Of a stretch of DNA of 64,000 nt, positions 48,592 to 58,332 are shown in pieces. The notes under the pieces are model-generated. The model searched no databases. It was not told the origin of the DNA and saw nothing but the letters and a program-made list of their open reading frames with translations. The position numbers and the translations under genes are program-made. Source of the stretch: Agapetus fuscipes (taxonomy: Eukaryota > Arthropoda > Insecta > Trichoptera > Glossosomatidae); NCBI GenBank assembly GCA_951799405.1, contig OX637362.1, positions 6,650,703 to 6,714,702 of the forward strand, read 5' to 3'. The number at the start of each line of letters is the position of its first letter. The stretch's first letter is position 1.

Positions 48592-48770
48592 GACTTATAG
48601 GTAGGTATGAGACTGACCGCCCATGCTGTACAGAATGGTTCACTTTGCCAATGTCGCCCCTGTTTCAGGGAAGGTCAGCAAAAGTTTCAGGGTATATGTT
48701 CATTTGAGGTTTGGTTTTGATTTGTATGTACACATACAGCATTTGTAAGCGCGAACTTACACGTGTCTGA
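48592..48770 (+). mobile_element. Unit B, 3'-truncated
   Basis: CTTGACTTATAGGTAGGTAT, GAGACTGACCGCCCATGCTG, CCCCTGTTTCAGGGAAGGTC, CAGCATTTGTAAGCGCGAAC and ACACGTGTCTG, then an abrupt change to LINE-like coding sequence. Confidence 0.88.
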
Positions 48771-48774
48771 CACG

Positions 48775-49030
48775 TTTCATATGCCTGATTTCTACACCCG
48801 AGGGCGAGAGCATGATTTATTTAATGTACCGAAAAGCCGTACTGATGTCGTGGCGCAACACCCTGTGACTCGGAGAATAAAGCTCTCAAATAAGTCTAAT
48901 GTAGACATTTTTGAGTGCAATTTATTAAAATTTAAGAATCTAGCAACAGAGTTCCTCCCAGCATGTTGATGGCTGTGAGGGTGCACTGTAATTAGGGTAA
49001 CCTGTTGTGCACAAGGAAAATACCCTGTTT
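48775..49030 (+). pseudogene. LINE C-terminal domain fragment
   Basis: The frame from 48763 reads Y-T-R-G-R-E-H-D-L-F-N-V-P-K-S-R-T and R-R-I-K-L-S-N-K-S-N, then F-K-N-L-A-T-E-F-L. This resembles the 'N-T-R-x-(x)-L-x-V-P-x-x-R-T ... G-x-x-L-F-N-x-L-P' module that ends many non-LTR reverse transcriptases. The frame stops at 48969. A separate lineage from LINE-1. Confidence 0.5.
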
Positions 49031-49640
49031 CTGAAAATAGGGATGTTGAAGAAGAAGAAGGTATTGACACGCATCAACATGCTGAAAGCTAACGAAATAA
49101 AAATCTTCGCCGGTAAGAATCTAACAAAAAAATATGATGAAATTATTTTGTTTTCATAACAAGAATGGAGGTAACTGTGTTAGGCGCATTACCTTAGTTT
49201 GTTATTTCAGGTAATGAGATTACGGCGGACCGCTCCGGGGGAAGTTTCCGCCCTACACGCGAATAGACGGCGCTTGTTTTTGTTCAAGCAAAGATTATGG
49301 ACGTGACGAAGTGAACTATTGAATTTTCTTGATGGAGATTTTCCCTCGGATGGAAAAGTATAATATGAGACGTGTAGAAGCAAAGACGGGATCTGGGATA
49401 TTTTCGAAACTAAGAAAATGTGAGACTCTGTGTTTCCATGATGTTTTCTTACTTACTTAATCCGGCCAACAAGGCTCAGGGCCTCTCGCAACACAATCCT
49501 ACAGGGATCTGTCTTGTGTTGCTTCCCTCCATGGTCCCCTCACTCCCAGAACTTCCACGTCTGCCTCGACATTGTCTGCCCACCGTATCCTGGGCCTTGA
49601 CGAATGGTCTGACACCGAAAGGTACATCATCCAAGATATT
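49031..49640. other. No firmly recognised feature
   Basis: 49200-49270 is GC-rich (TACGGCGGACCGCTCCGGGG). 49440-49620 (ATCCGGCCAACAAGGCTCAG, AACACAATCCTACAGGGATC) has the look of an interspersed repeat, but I cannot place it. Confidence 0.35.
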
Positions 49641-49960
49641 AATAATAATAGTAATAATTTGACAATATTTCTAGTGCCGTTTTGTGCACTTTATGGCACT
49701 GCAGAGCCATAGCCCCTCTTTAATTGACATGTCTTCAATCCTGATTTAAAAGCATTAGCACTCTCCCACATACATAGCTCTTAGACATACTGTGGCGCAA
49801 TGTTCTGCGAGGACTAAAATTCAGCTAAGCAGACTTTGTACTCCACCCTCTCCTTTATTTTCAGCCAATGAAGTAGATCCCAGAGTGAGGGTGTGATGTG
49901 CTCAGTGTTTTTAAATTGCAGACCAATCGTGCCGCAGCATTAAGCACGTATTCCTGATCA
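49641..49960 (-). pseudogene. L2/CR1-like LINE 3' end, internally deleted
   Basis: ATTTGACAATATTTCTAGTG, CACTGCAGAGCCATAGCCCC, GACATGTCTTCAATCCTGAT, GTGGCGCAATGTTCTGCGAG and AATCGTGCCGCAGCATTAAG match 56110-56571 in order. About 150 bp of the coding middle is missing. Confidence 0.85.
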
Positions 49961-50215
49961 TCTTAGAGCTCTCTGTGCGTGCTACATACCCGGCCCTCTT
50001 AAATCCTCTTGATTTTAATACTAACACGATAATTGACCATTCAAACATGGACATCAGCTCCACGTTGGTACAGATACGCCATCTATCACCCTCAGATACA
50101 GGTCAAAGAATGCGGAGAGATTTCTCATTTTTCTGAGTCAGACTCCAGGCTTCAACTTCGTACACACAAGTGGCCAAACACTGGAAGTGTTTCAATATCT
50201 TGATGAGCAATAGAT
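49961..50215 (-). pseudogene. LINE fragment of another lineage
   Basis: The minus strand contains E-A-W-S-L-T-Q-K-N-E-K-S-L-R and, in another frame, W-R-I-C-T-N-V-E-L-M-S-M-F, the 'E-x-W-T-L-T ... W-R-I-R-T-N-x-E-L' signature of a non-LTR reverse transcriptase C-terminus. Frameshifts and stops. Confidence 0.6.
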
Positions 50216-50349
50216 GATGCAACCTGTTTCTGGCTGGGCGAAAAAATGTTAGTAAATAGTTATACTCTTCACGTATTTATCTAAAACAACAAAAAGCTAT
50301 ACGTGTAGCACTCAAATCAGTGAATCAGAAGTTATTCAGTTTTACTTTG

Positions 50350-50640
50350 AACTGTAACTGTAACTCTGTCGCCATTCCGCTAGGGGTGGCCAGAGCCTCT
50401 GCAGAGCTGCCTCCATTTTTTCCTATCCTTACATACCTCTTTCAATTCATTCATATCCATCACCTTTTTAATGCATTTTCTTCTTTTACGCTCACTTTGT
50501 ATATCCCAATCTCCTCAATCTGATCATTCCATACTTGTCTCGGTCGTCCCTTCCCTCTTTTTCCTTTCACACTTATAAATACTACTTTTATTATATTTAA
50601 GTTATACGTATTTATCATAAGTGTTTTGTGAAAAAAATGG
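50350..50640 (-). pseudogene. LINE-2 3' end with (GTTACA)n tail, antisense
   Basis: Best LINE-2 end. The plus strand shows CTGTAACTGTAACTCTGTCG, GCCATTCCGCTAGGGGTGGC, CAGAGCCTCTGCAGAGCTGC and CATATCCATCACCTTTTTAA. On the minus strand G-K-R-G-K-G-R-P-R-Q-V-W-N-D-Q-I-E-E-I-G precedes the conserved K-K-V-M-D-M-N-E region and a C-R-G-S-G-H-P end. Related to, but distinct from, LINE-1, with a GTTACA tail rather than unit B. Confidence 0.85.
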
Positions 50641-50914
50641 TAGAAATACAAAATATAAATCGTCCCGCCTTTTACGCCAATTCCCCAAAGGTCTCCTAAC
50701 ACTTGACAAATACGAAAATCTCTTGAATTATTGATTTGTCACTTTAAAGGATTTCGCTCCTGTCAAACTACGCCCTCCGTCACCCTGCTCTACGCCCCAA
50801 GTTTACAAGTTACGTTTAAACTTCATCATAGCTCAATCTACCAAAAATATATACAGCGCCTCTGGTGAGTGTTTGAGAGAAAAGGAAGAAGAAGCTAGTG
50901 TCTAAATTACCATA

Positions 50915-51412
50915 AAAAAACGCAACTAAGTTACACACATAGTGTAACTTCTTGTCTGCGTTATCCCCGAAGGAGTCGCATGTGGCGATTCGGGACCTAT
51001 TTATTTTTACAGGTAAGGGGGCCGGCCTCACACCAACCACTTTCAGTTGAAGCGGGGGTTTCCCCAGCTCCCGGAGGGGGTGGTTCTCATTTCTTGTAAA
51101 GGCTGAGTAAATCTTGAGATCGAACCCTTGCTCTTGGCATGAAATGCAAGCATTCTACCAATTGAGCTATCGACCTTTTTACGAGCTTGGTCGTCGTCAC
51201 TACAAAGCGCCAATTCTCAAGCAAGACCCAGTTTCTGTAAGGCTGGATGGACCTTTGGTGACCGGTCATTGGTAAATGTTTATGAATTTTTCAACCCAGC
51301 GACTAGCAACTTTGAAAATATTAACGGTATATTTTTTGTGCTCCGCCGGGATTCGAACCCACAACCTTCCATTCAGAGTCCGAAGTGTTACCACTGAACT
51401 ACGGACCGGTCC
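50915..51412 (-). mobile_element. Composite C-A SINE with 11-bp target duplication
   Basis: Read on the minus strand: a SINE-C head and body (51412-51177), cut at GACGACCAAGCTCGTAA, is joined directly to a SINE-A head, GGTCGATAGCTCAATTGG (51175 down to 50918). The A part lacks the usual segment from GTGTCAGAAATG to the CGGCAAGG region. AAATTACCATA (50904-50914) and AAATTATCATA (51413-51423) flank the whole pair. That argues for a single insertion of a dimer. The same junction and the same A deletion are found at 56599-57001. Confidence 0.88.
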
Positions 51413-51423
51413 AAATTATCATA

Positions 51424-51708
51424 CTTTTTTTTTAAGAAATCCAGTGCGGGAGACTCCCTAGATTCCAGAGACTCTAGGGGTCTATGACACTTGTTGTAGT
51501 TTCGCAGAGGTGTCTACGAGCTTGGTTGTCGCTACAAACCGCCAATACTAAAACAAGACCCAGTTACTGTAAGGCTGGATGGACCCTTAGTGACTGGTCT
51601 ATGGTAAAGGAATATGAATTTTCACCCAGCGTAGAGCTCCGCCGGGATTCGAGCCCACAACCTTCCATGAACGAGTCAGAAGTGTTAACCACTAGACTAC
51701 GGATCGGA
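51424..51708 (-). mobile_element. SINE-C, poly(A)-tailed subtype, internal deletion
   Basis: Antisense: T-run, AATCCAGTGCGGGAGACTCC, ACTTGTTGTAGTTTCGCAGA, GTGACTGGTCTATGGTAAAG; then AAATTTGAAAATATAAATGG is deleted; CTCCGCCGGGATTCGAGCCC, GACTACGGATCGG. Immediately adjacent to the composite SINE's target duplication. Confidence 0.9.
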
Positions 51709-52004
51709 GATTATACGCTATGGTTGAGTCTGACCGCTATGTTCTATACTTGGGGTACGCGTAAAAGGTCGCAGGGTAGCTGAACCGGTGTGGGCCGTTC
51801 TAAACAATATATCTTACTTAACCAAGTTAAATAAAGGGTGGCCAGAGCCAGCGATACTATATTTGCACAGAGTTAGGCAAGTAAATGAACTTTGTAGAAG
51901 TTTAGTTTGGAAAATACGATTGAGTTTTATTCAAGATTGTTTAGGGTTAAACAATACAGGATGAAGTTTCAATAATGGATGGATTCACTAGATTGATCAT
52001 GATT

Positions 52005-52250
52005 TTTCAAGTTGCAAAGATATGTATCATTTGAGGTTCATATTAAATGCATTCCCACAAGCAGACACGCATAATTTCGCGTTCACACATGCCGCATGTG
52101 TGAACGCGACCTACAATATGAAAACCCAATCTCAAATGAACGTAAGCCCTGCAACTCTTACCGACCTTCCCTGAAACAGAGGTGACATTGGGAAAGTGAA
52201 CCATTTTTTTACAGTATGGGTGGTCAGCCTCATACCAACCTATAAGTCAA
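52005..52250 (-). mobile_element. Unit B, antisense, full length
   Basis: AAGTTGCAAAGATATGTATC, ACAAGCAGACACGCATAATT, CACACATGCCGCATGTGTGA, CTTACCGACCTTCCCTGAAA and CCAACCTATAAGTCAAGG. Confidence 0.92.
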
Positions 52251-52454
52251 GGAATGATGTGATTAGTCTAAAATTAATTTAATTCGTTTTTATAATAGTT
52301 TAAAATCATATGGGTTCACATACAATTGCTGGGAGCTGAAGATTAGGTAGGTATACCTAAATCCTTGAATAGGGTTGAGAGTGTCATTGATGAGTGGAGG
52401 GTAACAACCATGCTTTTGGGTTGCCAGAAAGCACAGAAACGAAAATTCATGTCT

Positions 52455-52533
52455 TACACCTTTAGTGGGAATCGAATACTAGGCCTCTGGTTTTGAACGC
52501 AAGGATTCTACCATCTGAGCTATCGACCAGAAG
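52455..52533 (-). mobile_element. SINE-A head fragment, antisense
   Basis: GTCTTACACCTTTAGTGGGA, ATCGAATACTAGGCCTCTGG and CCATCTGAGCTATCGACCAG. Confidence 0.75.
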
Positions 52534-52694
52534 ATCATCATATGCGCCTTTCTTATTTCCTGATGCTCCTTTGGAATAAAATGGATCGTGTGATTTACAT
52601 TTTCGAGACTAGTTAGGTTAAGATTGGAGTTACGGTCGTTTGACGTTTTTACAATAATAATAACTACACAGTTTTTATTTTTTACTCAGATATT

Positions 52695-52880
52695 AGACGA
52701 ATCGTTTTAAGAGAACTTTCATTATTCTCGACGTTTCGTTAGCGACGTAGCTTCAGGAGACTCTCTGCACGACGAAGTTCATCTCCAGTCGTCGTGCAGA
52801 GACGTTGTCTCCTGAAGACGTTAGCTACGTCGCTAACGAAACGTAGGGAATGATGTAAGTTCTCTTATAACGGTTCGTCT
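52695..52880. mobile_element. Foldback element with CGTTTCG core
   Basis: The outer arms AGACGAATCGTTTTAAGAGA and TCTCTTATAACGGTTCGTCT, then ACGTTTCGTTAGCGACGTAG and CTACGTCGCTAACGAAACGT, then CTTCAGGAGACTCTCTGCAC and GTGCAGAGACGTTGTCTCCTGAAG in two pieces, all pair. It folds over nearly its whole 186 bp with a loop near 52788. No frame. Confidence 0.9.
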
Positions 52881-53174
52881 TATATAGAGATAGGAGGTAC
52901 TGCTTCTCCCGGAACTGGTTGTGTAAAAAATAAATTCAAAAAGAGAACCATAACAAAATTGAATTTTATTTACATTTCTAAAAATGAACCTTCACAAAGT
53001 TACTGCCGAAAATCTAGATAATACAGGATCTTTACCTTCAAGCAGGAGCCTGTCGTCCCTTCAGTCTTTCCTGTAAGATGAGCTTCAAAAGCCAAAGTTT
53101 TCATTTAAAATTTTTCTTCGTTATCTTGATTCAGATTTCAGAGCTTTCGATCTGTGATTCACAAAACAAATATA

Positions 53175-53425
53175 TTTTCGGCTCATAGATCCTGAGATGA
53201 AGATGTTCAGCTATCTTTCCACCTTTAGGAGGTCTTCCAGCTGGGTGTTGGTCTATTAGCAACTAATCAGCTACGATGTGTGCGAGTCTTTCATGATTCT
53301 CTGTCACCTCTCCAAAATTGCCTCCTAGATCGGCTCCATCTCACTGCTTCCTGTATTTCACAGGCTTTTCGTATGTGGTCATTGAAGATGCAATTTCGCA
53401 ATGTTCTGCCTGATTATTCTGAGAA
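53175..53425 (-). pseudogene. LINE fragment, homologous to 62560-62840
   Basis: The reverse complement shares CACATACGAAAAGCCTGTGA, AGGAGGCAATTTTGGAGAGG, TGGAAGACCTCCTAAAGGTG and TCATGAAAGACTCGCACACA with the sense copy at 62560. In pieces it reads R-K-A-C-E-I-Q and R-R-R-F-W-R, then G-R-P-P-K-G-G-K-I-A. A further LINE lineage. Confidence 0.7.
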
Positions 53426-53627
53426 CTTTAATTTCGGGTGTTCTGTGAGCTATTTGGCGTTTTTTTTATCTGCTTTAGCTTCTACACCGTAGTTTTTCGT
53501 AGGTCTTACACGTGTTTTTTATATACAGATCTTACTTTTGAATTTGAAATGGCGATGTCGATGGACATATCAAATAATGTGCTCGAAACTAACCAGGTAT
53601 TAATCTTAAATTAAAATTAAAATTAAA

Positions 53628-53925
53628 ATAAATTAGGCTGATTTATTTGGTGAGCGCTGTTTTTGTGTGTATCACACCTCAAGAGCCCTCTGCGAGCTTG
53701 GTCGTCGCTGTAGAAAGCGCCAATTCTCAAGCAAGACCCAGTTGTTGTAAGGCTGGATGGACCTTTTGATGACCGGTCTTTGGTAAAGGTTTATGAATTT
53801 TTCAACCCAGCGAAGAGCAAATTTGAAAATATAAATGGTATATTTTTTGTGCTCCGCTGGGATTCGAACCCACGACCTTCCAGTTACGAGTCCGAAGTGC
53901 TACCACCTGGACTACGGACCGGTCA
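53628..53925 (-). mobile_element. SINE-C, ATT-side subtype, full length
   Basis: Antisense: TAGGCTGATTTATTTGGTGA, GCGCTGTTTTTGTGTGTATC, GCTGTAGAAAGCGCCAATTC, GACCGGTCTTTGGTAAAGG, CTCCGCTGGGATTCGAACCC, GGACTACGGACCGGTC. The tail is altered to AATTAAAATTAAAATAAATT. Confidence 0.92.
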
Positions 53926-54149
53926 TTATCATAATCATCATCATCATGATAAAAACCCGGCATACATAATATGTATTTGCTACTTGAATCAAATCTCACA
54001 TACCTTGTCCAATTACACATATCTGGTTTTGACCTTTTGATCAGCTGTCATTGAGTCATGGCTTATTATATAACTTCTAATTTCAGAAGCGAACATAAAT
54101 GTAAATAAAATGTATATGTTTATATGAGGACAATGAACTAGCGTATGTG

Positions 54150-54310
54150 GAAAATCAGAAATAAGGAACTGTTTTTTATTCGACTGGCACCCAACTGCAC
54201 ACGAAGCATTCCTAGAATATTTTACATGTTTCCTGCAAATTTGATTAGAATCGGTTGAGCGGTTTAGGAGTCCATAGAGAACAAACACACACACACATAC
54301 ATACATCCTA
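54150..54310 (+). mobile_element. Retroelement 3' end of the 'TTTAGGAGTCCAT' type
   Basis: TTGATTAGAATCGGTTGAGC, GGTTTAGGAGTCCATAGAGA, ACAAACACACACACACATAC. Same terminal words as 38655-38720. Ends in a CA-rich/CATA-rich tail. Confidence 0.6.
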
Positions 54311-54629
54311 TTTCATAACATTAGCTTCCATAATTGTACGCTTTATTCTGCAGCAAACAGGCATTTCCGTTCAAAATGTGTGACCATGGATATCTGTGAT
54401 AAGATTTTAAAATGTGATATGGTACTTTGGAAAGAATGGACGATGGAAAACTCACAGATTAATTCAATGAAGTAATGTGACTTAGCCTTTGATGGAAGTG
54501 TGAATCTAGTGCCTTATTTAAACCAACCATCCATCTATTGACCGGGGCCTACATTAAGCCAATCCTCTAATCAAATATTGGATGTGGAAATAGCTTTCCT
54601 AACCATAAAGTACAAACAGTGTTATCTCA

Positions 54630-54705
54630 GTAGTTAATATGCAAAGCCCGTGCTAGGACGGGTCACGATATTTGTTCAGGGTTCGATTCCCAGTCAACCT
54701 TATCC
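54630..54705 (+). other. tRNA-like fragment
   Basis: Contains an intact B-box (AGGGTTCGATTCCC) and a hairpin CCCGTGCTAGGACGGG, but no convincing A-box or acceptor stem. Probably an old SINE head of a type not otherwise present. Confidence 0.3.
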
Positions 54706-55159
54706 TGGTCTACTCCCTCCTTTTCCAAGGTCCTCCCCCTGCTCCATATCGTCAAGTATAACACTTTATGTGTCATTTCAACCGAAGACTATCAAAAAAT
54801 TGTTGGACATTAAAACGCTCACTAGCGGCGTTGTTTTAACTTCTATATATTTTTTGGTAAACGCTCTGGTTGAATTTAACTGAATTTACTGAAATCAATC
54901 GCCAAATATTCGCAACTTTAATGTGATGAATAAAATAATGATACCCGAAATGTAGAACTTCAACTTTCGAATGTCTTGGTTTACGAGTGATTTTACATTT
55001 TTTACCTCACGAGAACAGAACATGCAGAGTCCACAAAGGAAGGTAATATTTAGATTTTTAAAAAACTTCAAAAACGTATCGACTTTATCTTCGATTTTTT
55101 TTATGTGTAGACAGAGTTATTTTCTTTAATTATTACGTTATGGTGTGTGGTATATATTT
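54706..55159. other. AT-rich, small hairpin at 54811-54840
   Basis: TAAAACGCTCACTAGCGGCG followed by TTGTTTTA forms a hairpin of the type at 30451 and 44141. No gene. Confidence 0.45.
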
Positions 55160-55164
55160 ATTTC

Positions 55165-55391
55165 TACATGTAAGAAAGCCGGTATTTCGCCAATCAATTC
55201 TGTTGGAATGGGGTGTACGAGCTACGGAGGTGGCTGGTTCACTTGAGTTGAATAAACCATGCTGGTATTTTATTTTTGGTTTGAAATAAAAAACGAAAGG
55301 GGAAATTATTTCTCACACCCTTACTGAGGATCGAACTTTAACCCTCGGCATGAAATACAAGCATTTTACCAACTTAGCCAATCGACGGACA
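55165..55391 (-). mobile_element. SINE-A, diverged, antisense
   Basis: AAAGCCGGTATTTCGCCAAT, TGAATAAACCATGCTGGTAT, GGTTTGAAATAAAAAACGAA, CTGAGGATCGAACTTTAACC and CAACTTAGCCAATCGACGG. Confidence 0.8.
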
Positions 55392-55414
55392 GGACTAGTC
55401 CTACTTCAACTAAT

Positions 55415-55755
55415 CTAATCGAATCTAAGTTGCAAAGATAGGTAACATTGGGGATTCACATTATATGCATTTTCACAAGCAAACACGTACAAGTTCGCGC
55501 TTGTTCATGCCGCATGTGAATTGTGAACCTACAACATAAAAACCTAAATCTCAAATGAACACACACCCTGCAACTCTTGCCGACCTTCCCTGAAACAGGG
55601 GTAACTGTAACTGTAACTCTGTCGCCATTCTGATAGGGGTGGCCAGAGCCTCTGCAGAGCTGCCTCCATTTTTTCCTATCCTTGTGGTGACATTGACAAA
55701 GTGAACCATTTTCCACAGCATGGGTGGTCAGCCGCATACCAAAACCTATAAGTTA
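55415..55755 (-). mobile_element. Unit B interrupted by LINE-2 end
   Basis: Left part 55415-55601 (ATCTAAGTTGCAAAGATAGG, AGCAAACACGTACAAGTTCG, GCCGACCTTCCCTGAAACAG). Right part 55686-55755 (GGTGACATTGACAAAGTGAA, GGTGGTCAGCCGCATACC). Removing 55602-55685 restores CAGGGGTGACATTG. Confidence 0.9.
55602..55685 (-). mobile_element. LINE-2 terminal 84 bp inserted in unit B
   Basis: GTAACTGTAACTGTAACTCT, GCCATTCTGATAGGGGTGGC and TGCAGAGCTGCCTCCATTTT are the extreme 3' end of LINE-2 in antisense, strongly 5'-truncated. A short GTG/GGTG may be repeated at the two borders. Confidence 0.85.
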
Positions 55756-56109
55756 AACCCTGCTTTTAATAGATGTAAATGCCCTACTTTTCATGTTTCG
55801 GTTCCCGATAATTCGCAGTGCGAATCCTCACAGACATTGAGGTTTTGCGTATAATTTATAATTTTCATCTGTTGAACTAATCCGCCAGAATGTTGTCTGC
55901 TCGCCCGTACAGCATTAATCTCATTCTAAATGAACAAATACATGTGGAATATTGTTTCCACTCGTTATTATATATACTCAGCTGATGGATGACAACCATT
56001 TGTGACTTATCTCCTTCGCAACGAATAATTGAGTGTTTTGTCGCGTTTCATGCGATAACCTGAAGTGCAAAATGATGAACAATGAAATTCAAATTCAAAT
56101 AATAATAAT

Positions 56110-56571
56110 AATTGGACAATATTTTAGTGCCGTTTTGTGAGTTCACCGCAAGGGCACTGCAGAGCCATAGCCCCTCCTGAACAGACATGTCTTCAATCCC
56201 GATCTAAAAGCACTTGCATTCTCCACAGCTCTCAGCTCGTGTGGTAAGGCATTCCGCAGCAGAAGGCCAGCAATGCAAAAGGCACGATCTAAATAATTGG
56301 CCATGTTGCTTCTGCAGGGAACCCTGAGTCTATTCACAGCAGTACTGCATGCAGATCTCAAAGTCCCCCGCCTACTCTCTACTGTGTCCTCCACACATAG
56401 CTCTGAGACATACAGTGGCGCAATGTTCTGCGAGGACTTAAATACAGTTAAGCAGACCTTGTACTCCACCCTCGTCTTTATTTTTAGCCAATGAAACTGA
56501 TCCCTGAGTGAGGGTGTGATGTGCTCAGTAATTTTTAAATTGCAAACCAATCGTGCCGCAGCATTAAGCAC
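56110..56571 (-). pseudogene. L2/CR1-like LINE, C-terminal 142 codons and 3' tail
   Basis: An open minus-strand frame from 56571 to 56143 reads L-N-A-A-A-R-L-V-C, H-I-T-P-S-L-R-D-Q-F-H-W-L, K-V-C-L-T-V-F-K, A-P-L-Y-V-S-E-L, D-R-A-F-C-I-A-G, L-R-N-A-L-P-H-E-L-R, F-R-S-G-L-K-T-C-L-F. This is the standard C-terminus of L2/CR1-clade reverse transcriptases (A-A-R-L-V ... H-W-L-P-V ... Y-K ... A-P-x-Y-L-S-x-L ... L-W-N-x-L-P ... F-K-x-x-L-K-T-x-L-F). The 3' tail is CACTAAAATATTGTCC followed by (ATT)n. The catalytic domain is missing, so it is a 5'-truncated copy. The frame is unbroken. Confidence 0.9.
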
Positions 56572-56598
56572 AGATTAGGTATTACTTCTTAGGTACAG

Positions 56599-57001
56599 AC
56601 CGGTCCGTAGTCCAGTGGTAACACTTCGGACTCGTGAATGGAAGGTTGTCGGTTCGAATCCCGGCGGAGTACAAAAAATCTGCATTTATATTTTCAAATT
56701 TGCTCTTCGCTGGGTTGAAAAATTCATAAACCTTTACCAAAGACCGGTCATCAAAAGGTCCATACAGCCTTACAGCAACTGGATCTTGCTTGAGAATTGG
56801 CGCTTTGTAGCGACGACCAAGCTCGTAAGAGTCCGGCCGATAGCTCAGTTGGTAGAGTGCTTGCATTTCATGCCGAGAGCAAGGGTCCGATCCCAAGGTG
56901 TAATCAGCCTTCAGAAGAAATGAGAACTAGCCCTCCCGGGAGCTGGGACACCCCAACTTCAACTGAAAGTGGTTGGTGTGAGGCCGGCCCCCTTACCTAG
57001 A
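56599..57001 (+). mobile_element. Composite C-A SINE, second copy
   Basis: C part 56599-56830: ACCGGTCCGTAGTCCAGTGG, CGGTTCGAATCCCGGCGGAG, TTGGCGCTTTGTAGCGACGA, CCAAGCTCGTAA. A part 56832-57001: CCGGCCGATAGCTCAGTTGG, GAGCAAGGGTCCGATCCC, then the same internal deletion, ACTGAAAGTGGTTGGTGTGA, GGCCGGCCCCCTTACCT. The junction matches 51176, with shared variants GAGAGCAAGGG and GAAAGTGGTTGGTGTGAGG. The 3' end is truncated before the tail, so no target duplication is visible. Confidence 0.9.
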
Positions 57002-57002
57002 A

Positions 57003-57617
57003 ATGCTAACGATGGCTCCAATTAAACTTAAATTTTGGATTTTAAATCTCAATATCAAGCTTAAATGCGTTTTCACCATATATTGCCTGTCTTTTAGGCG
57101 CATGTGTCTGTATGGGATGCACGCTCCTGACTTTAAGCATGAATAAAAATATTCAAACGTAATTGCCAAAAAGGTTAATAAGGCGAAACAAAATATTTTA
57201 TCCGAAATCCGCTAAACATTGGCGTTTATTGGTATTCGTTCATTTTCTCGCTGATTCGCGATTGCTAATTTGTGAATTTCAATTGCCTTCCCCCAATTTT
57301 TTTTCAGAATAAAGTTCACACAAATTCGTAATTAATTCTTTTGGCAATCAACGTTTACCGGGCTTTGTGTTAATAAATAAATAATTCGATGCCGCAATTA
57401 CGCGGACCAGTGGCCAGCTTTGAGCTAATACGCAAAAAGGTAAGCCAAGCATTCGCGAAATATTTCTGATTAAATTGCAATAAAAAAACAAAGTTATTTT
57501 TTCATACTATATTTTTTGCTCATGAAAAATATGTCTTCGATAAATATTCGGATGATTTATTTCGTGCTAGATTGTTTTGTTATAGGCATTTGAATTTTTA
57601 AGCCCTGCAAAGAGCAT
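57003..57617. other. Unassigned
   Basis: 57090-57135 holds TGTGTCTGTATGGGATGCAC, a word cluster also seen at 46346-46375 and, inverted, at 8117-8145. The rest is AT-rich, without frames of interest. Confidence 0.4.
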
Positions 57618-57639
57618 GCGTCTAAGTTTAAAGGGCATA

Positions 57640-57847
57640 TTGACTTTCAAGGCTTATATTTAAATTTTAATGCACGCCCACAGGCAGACACGTGTAAGTT
57701 TGCACTTACAATTGCTGCCTGTATAATAACAAAAAAAAATACAATTGAACATAAACCTTGCAACTTTTGTCCCCTTTCCCTAAAACTGAGGTGGCATTGG
57801 CAAAAGTGAACCAACTTTCTACAGCATGGGGGTCAGCCTCAAAATCA
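57640..57847 (-). mobile_element. Unit B, antisense
   Basis: CTTTCAAGGCTTATATTTAA, CACAGGCAGACACGTGTAAG, GTGGCATTGGCAAAAGTGAA, TACAGCATGGGGGTCAGCCT. It is head-to-head with the next B. Minority subtype (GGCATTGGCAAAAGT). Confidence 0.88.
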
Positions 57848-57848
57848 G

Positions 57849-58110
57849 TCTTCCTTGACTTATAGGTTGGTAAAAGGCTAACCAGTGACCACCCATGCTG
57901 TAAATAAATGTTTCACTTTACCAACGTCACCCTGTTTCAGGAAAGGTCGGCGAAACTTGCAGAGTATATCTTCATTTGAGGTTTGGTTTTACTTTGCAAG
58001 TACACATTCAACATTAGTAAGCGCGACTTTACACGTGTCTGTTTGTGGGAATCCATTTAATATAAATCTTAAATGTAAGGTATCTTTGTAACTTAGATTA
58101 TAGATAGTCT
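57849..58110 (+). mobile_element. Unit B, sense, full length
   Basis: CTTCCTTGACTTATAGGTTG, GCTAACCAGTGACCACCCAT (small insert), CCTGTTTCAGGAAAGGTCGG, CAACATTAGTAAGCGCGAC and TTTGTAACTTAGATTATAG. Confidence 0.9.
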
Positions 58111-58332
58111 TCTAATTTTTTAAACATTGGTTAACCCTAAGAGGTAACGTGATGATATATATTTTCAGCTCAACAGGGGAATCGAACCATGCATGTCCTG
58201 ATCTTAGTCGGGTTTATGAAAACGTCACACACGACTGTCAATCACCTCCGCACACAATGTTGGGCGAGACACTCCCTCGCCACTATTCTCCCTGTAACTT
58301 GATGAGTAAATTCTTTGCGCGCTTGTACATAA

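Noticed and set aside
56143..56571. Host gene of 142 codons
   Set aside because: The motif order is that of L2/CR1 reverse transcriptase C-termini and it ends in an (ATT)n-tailed retroelement 3' end.
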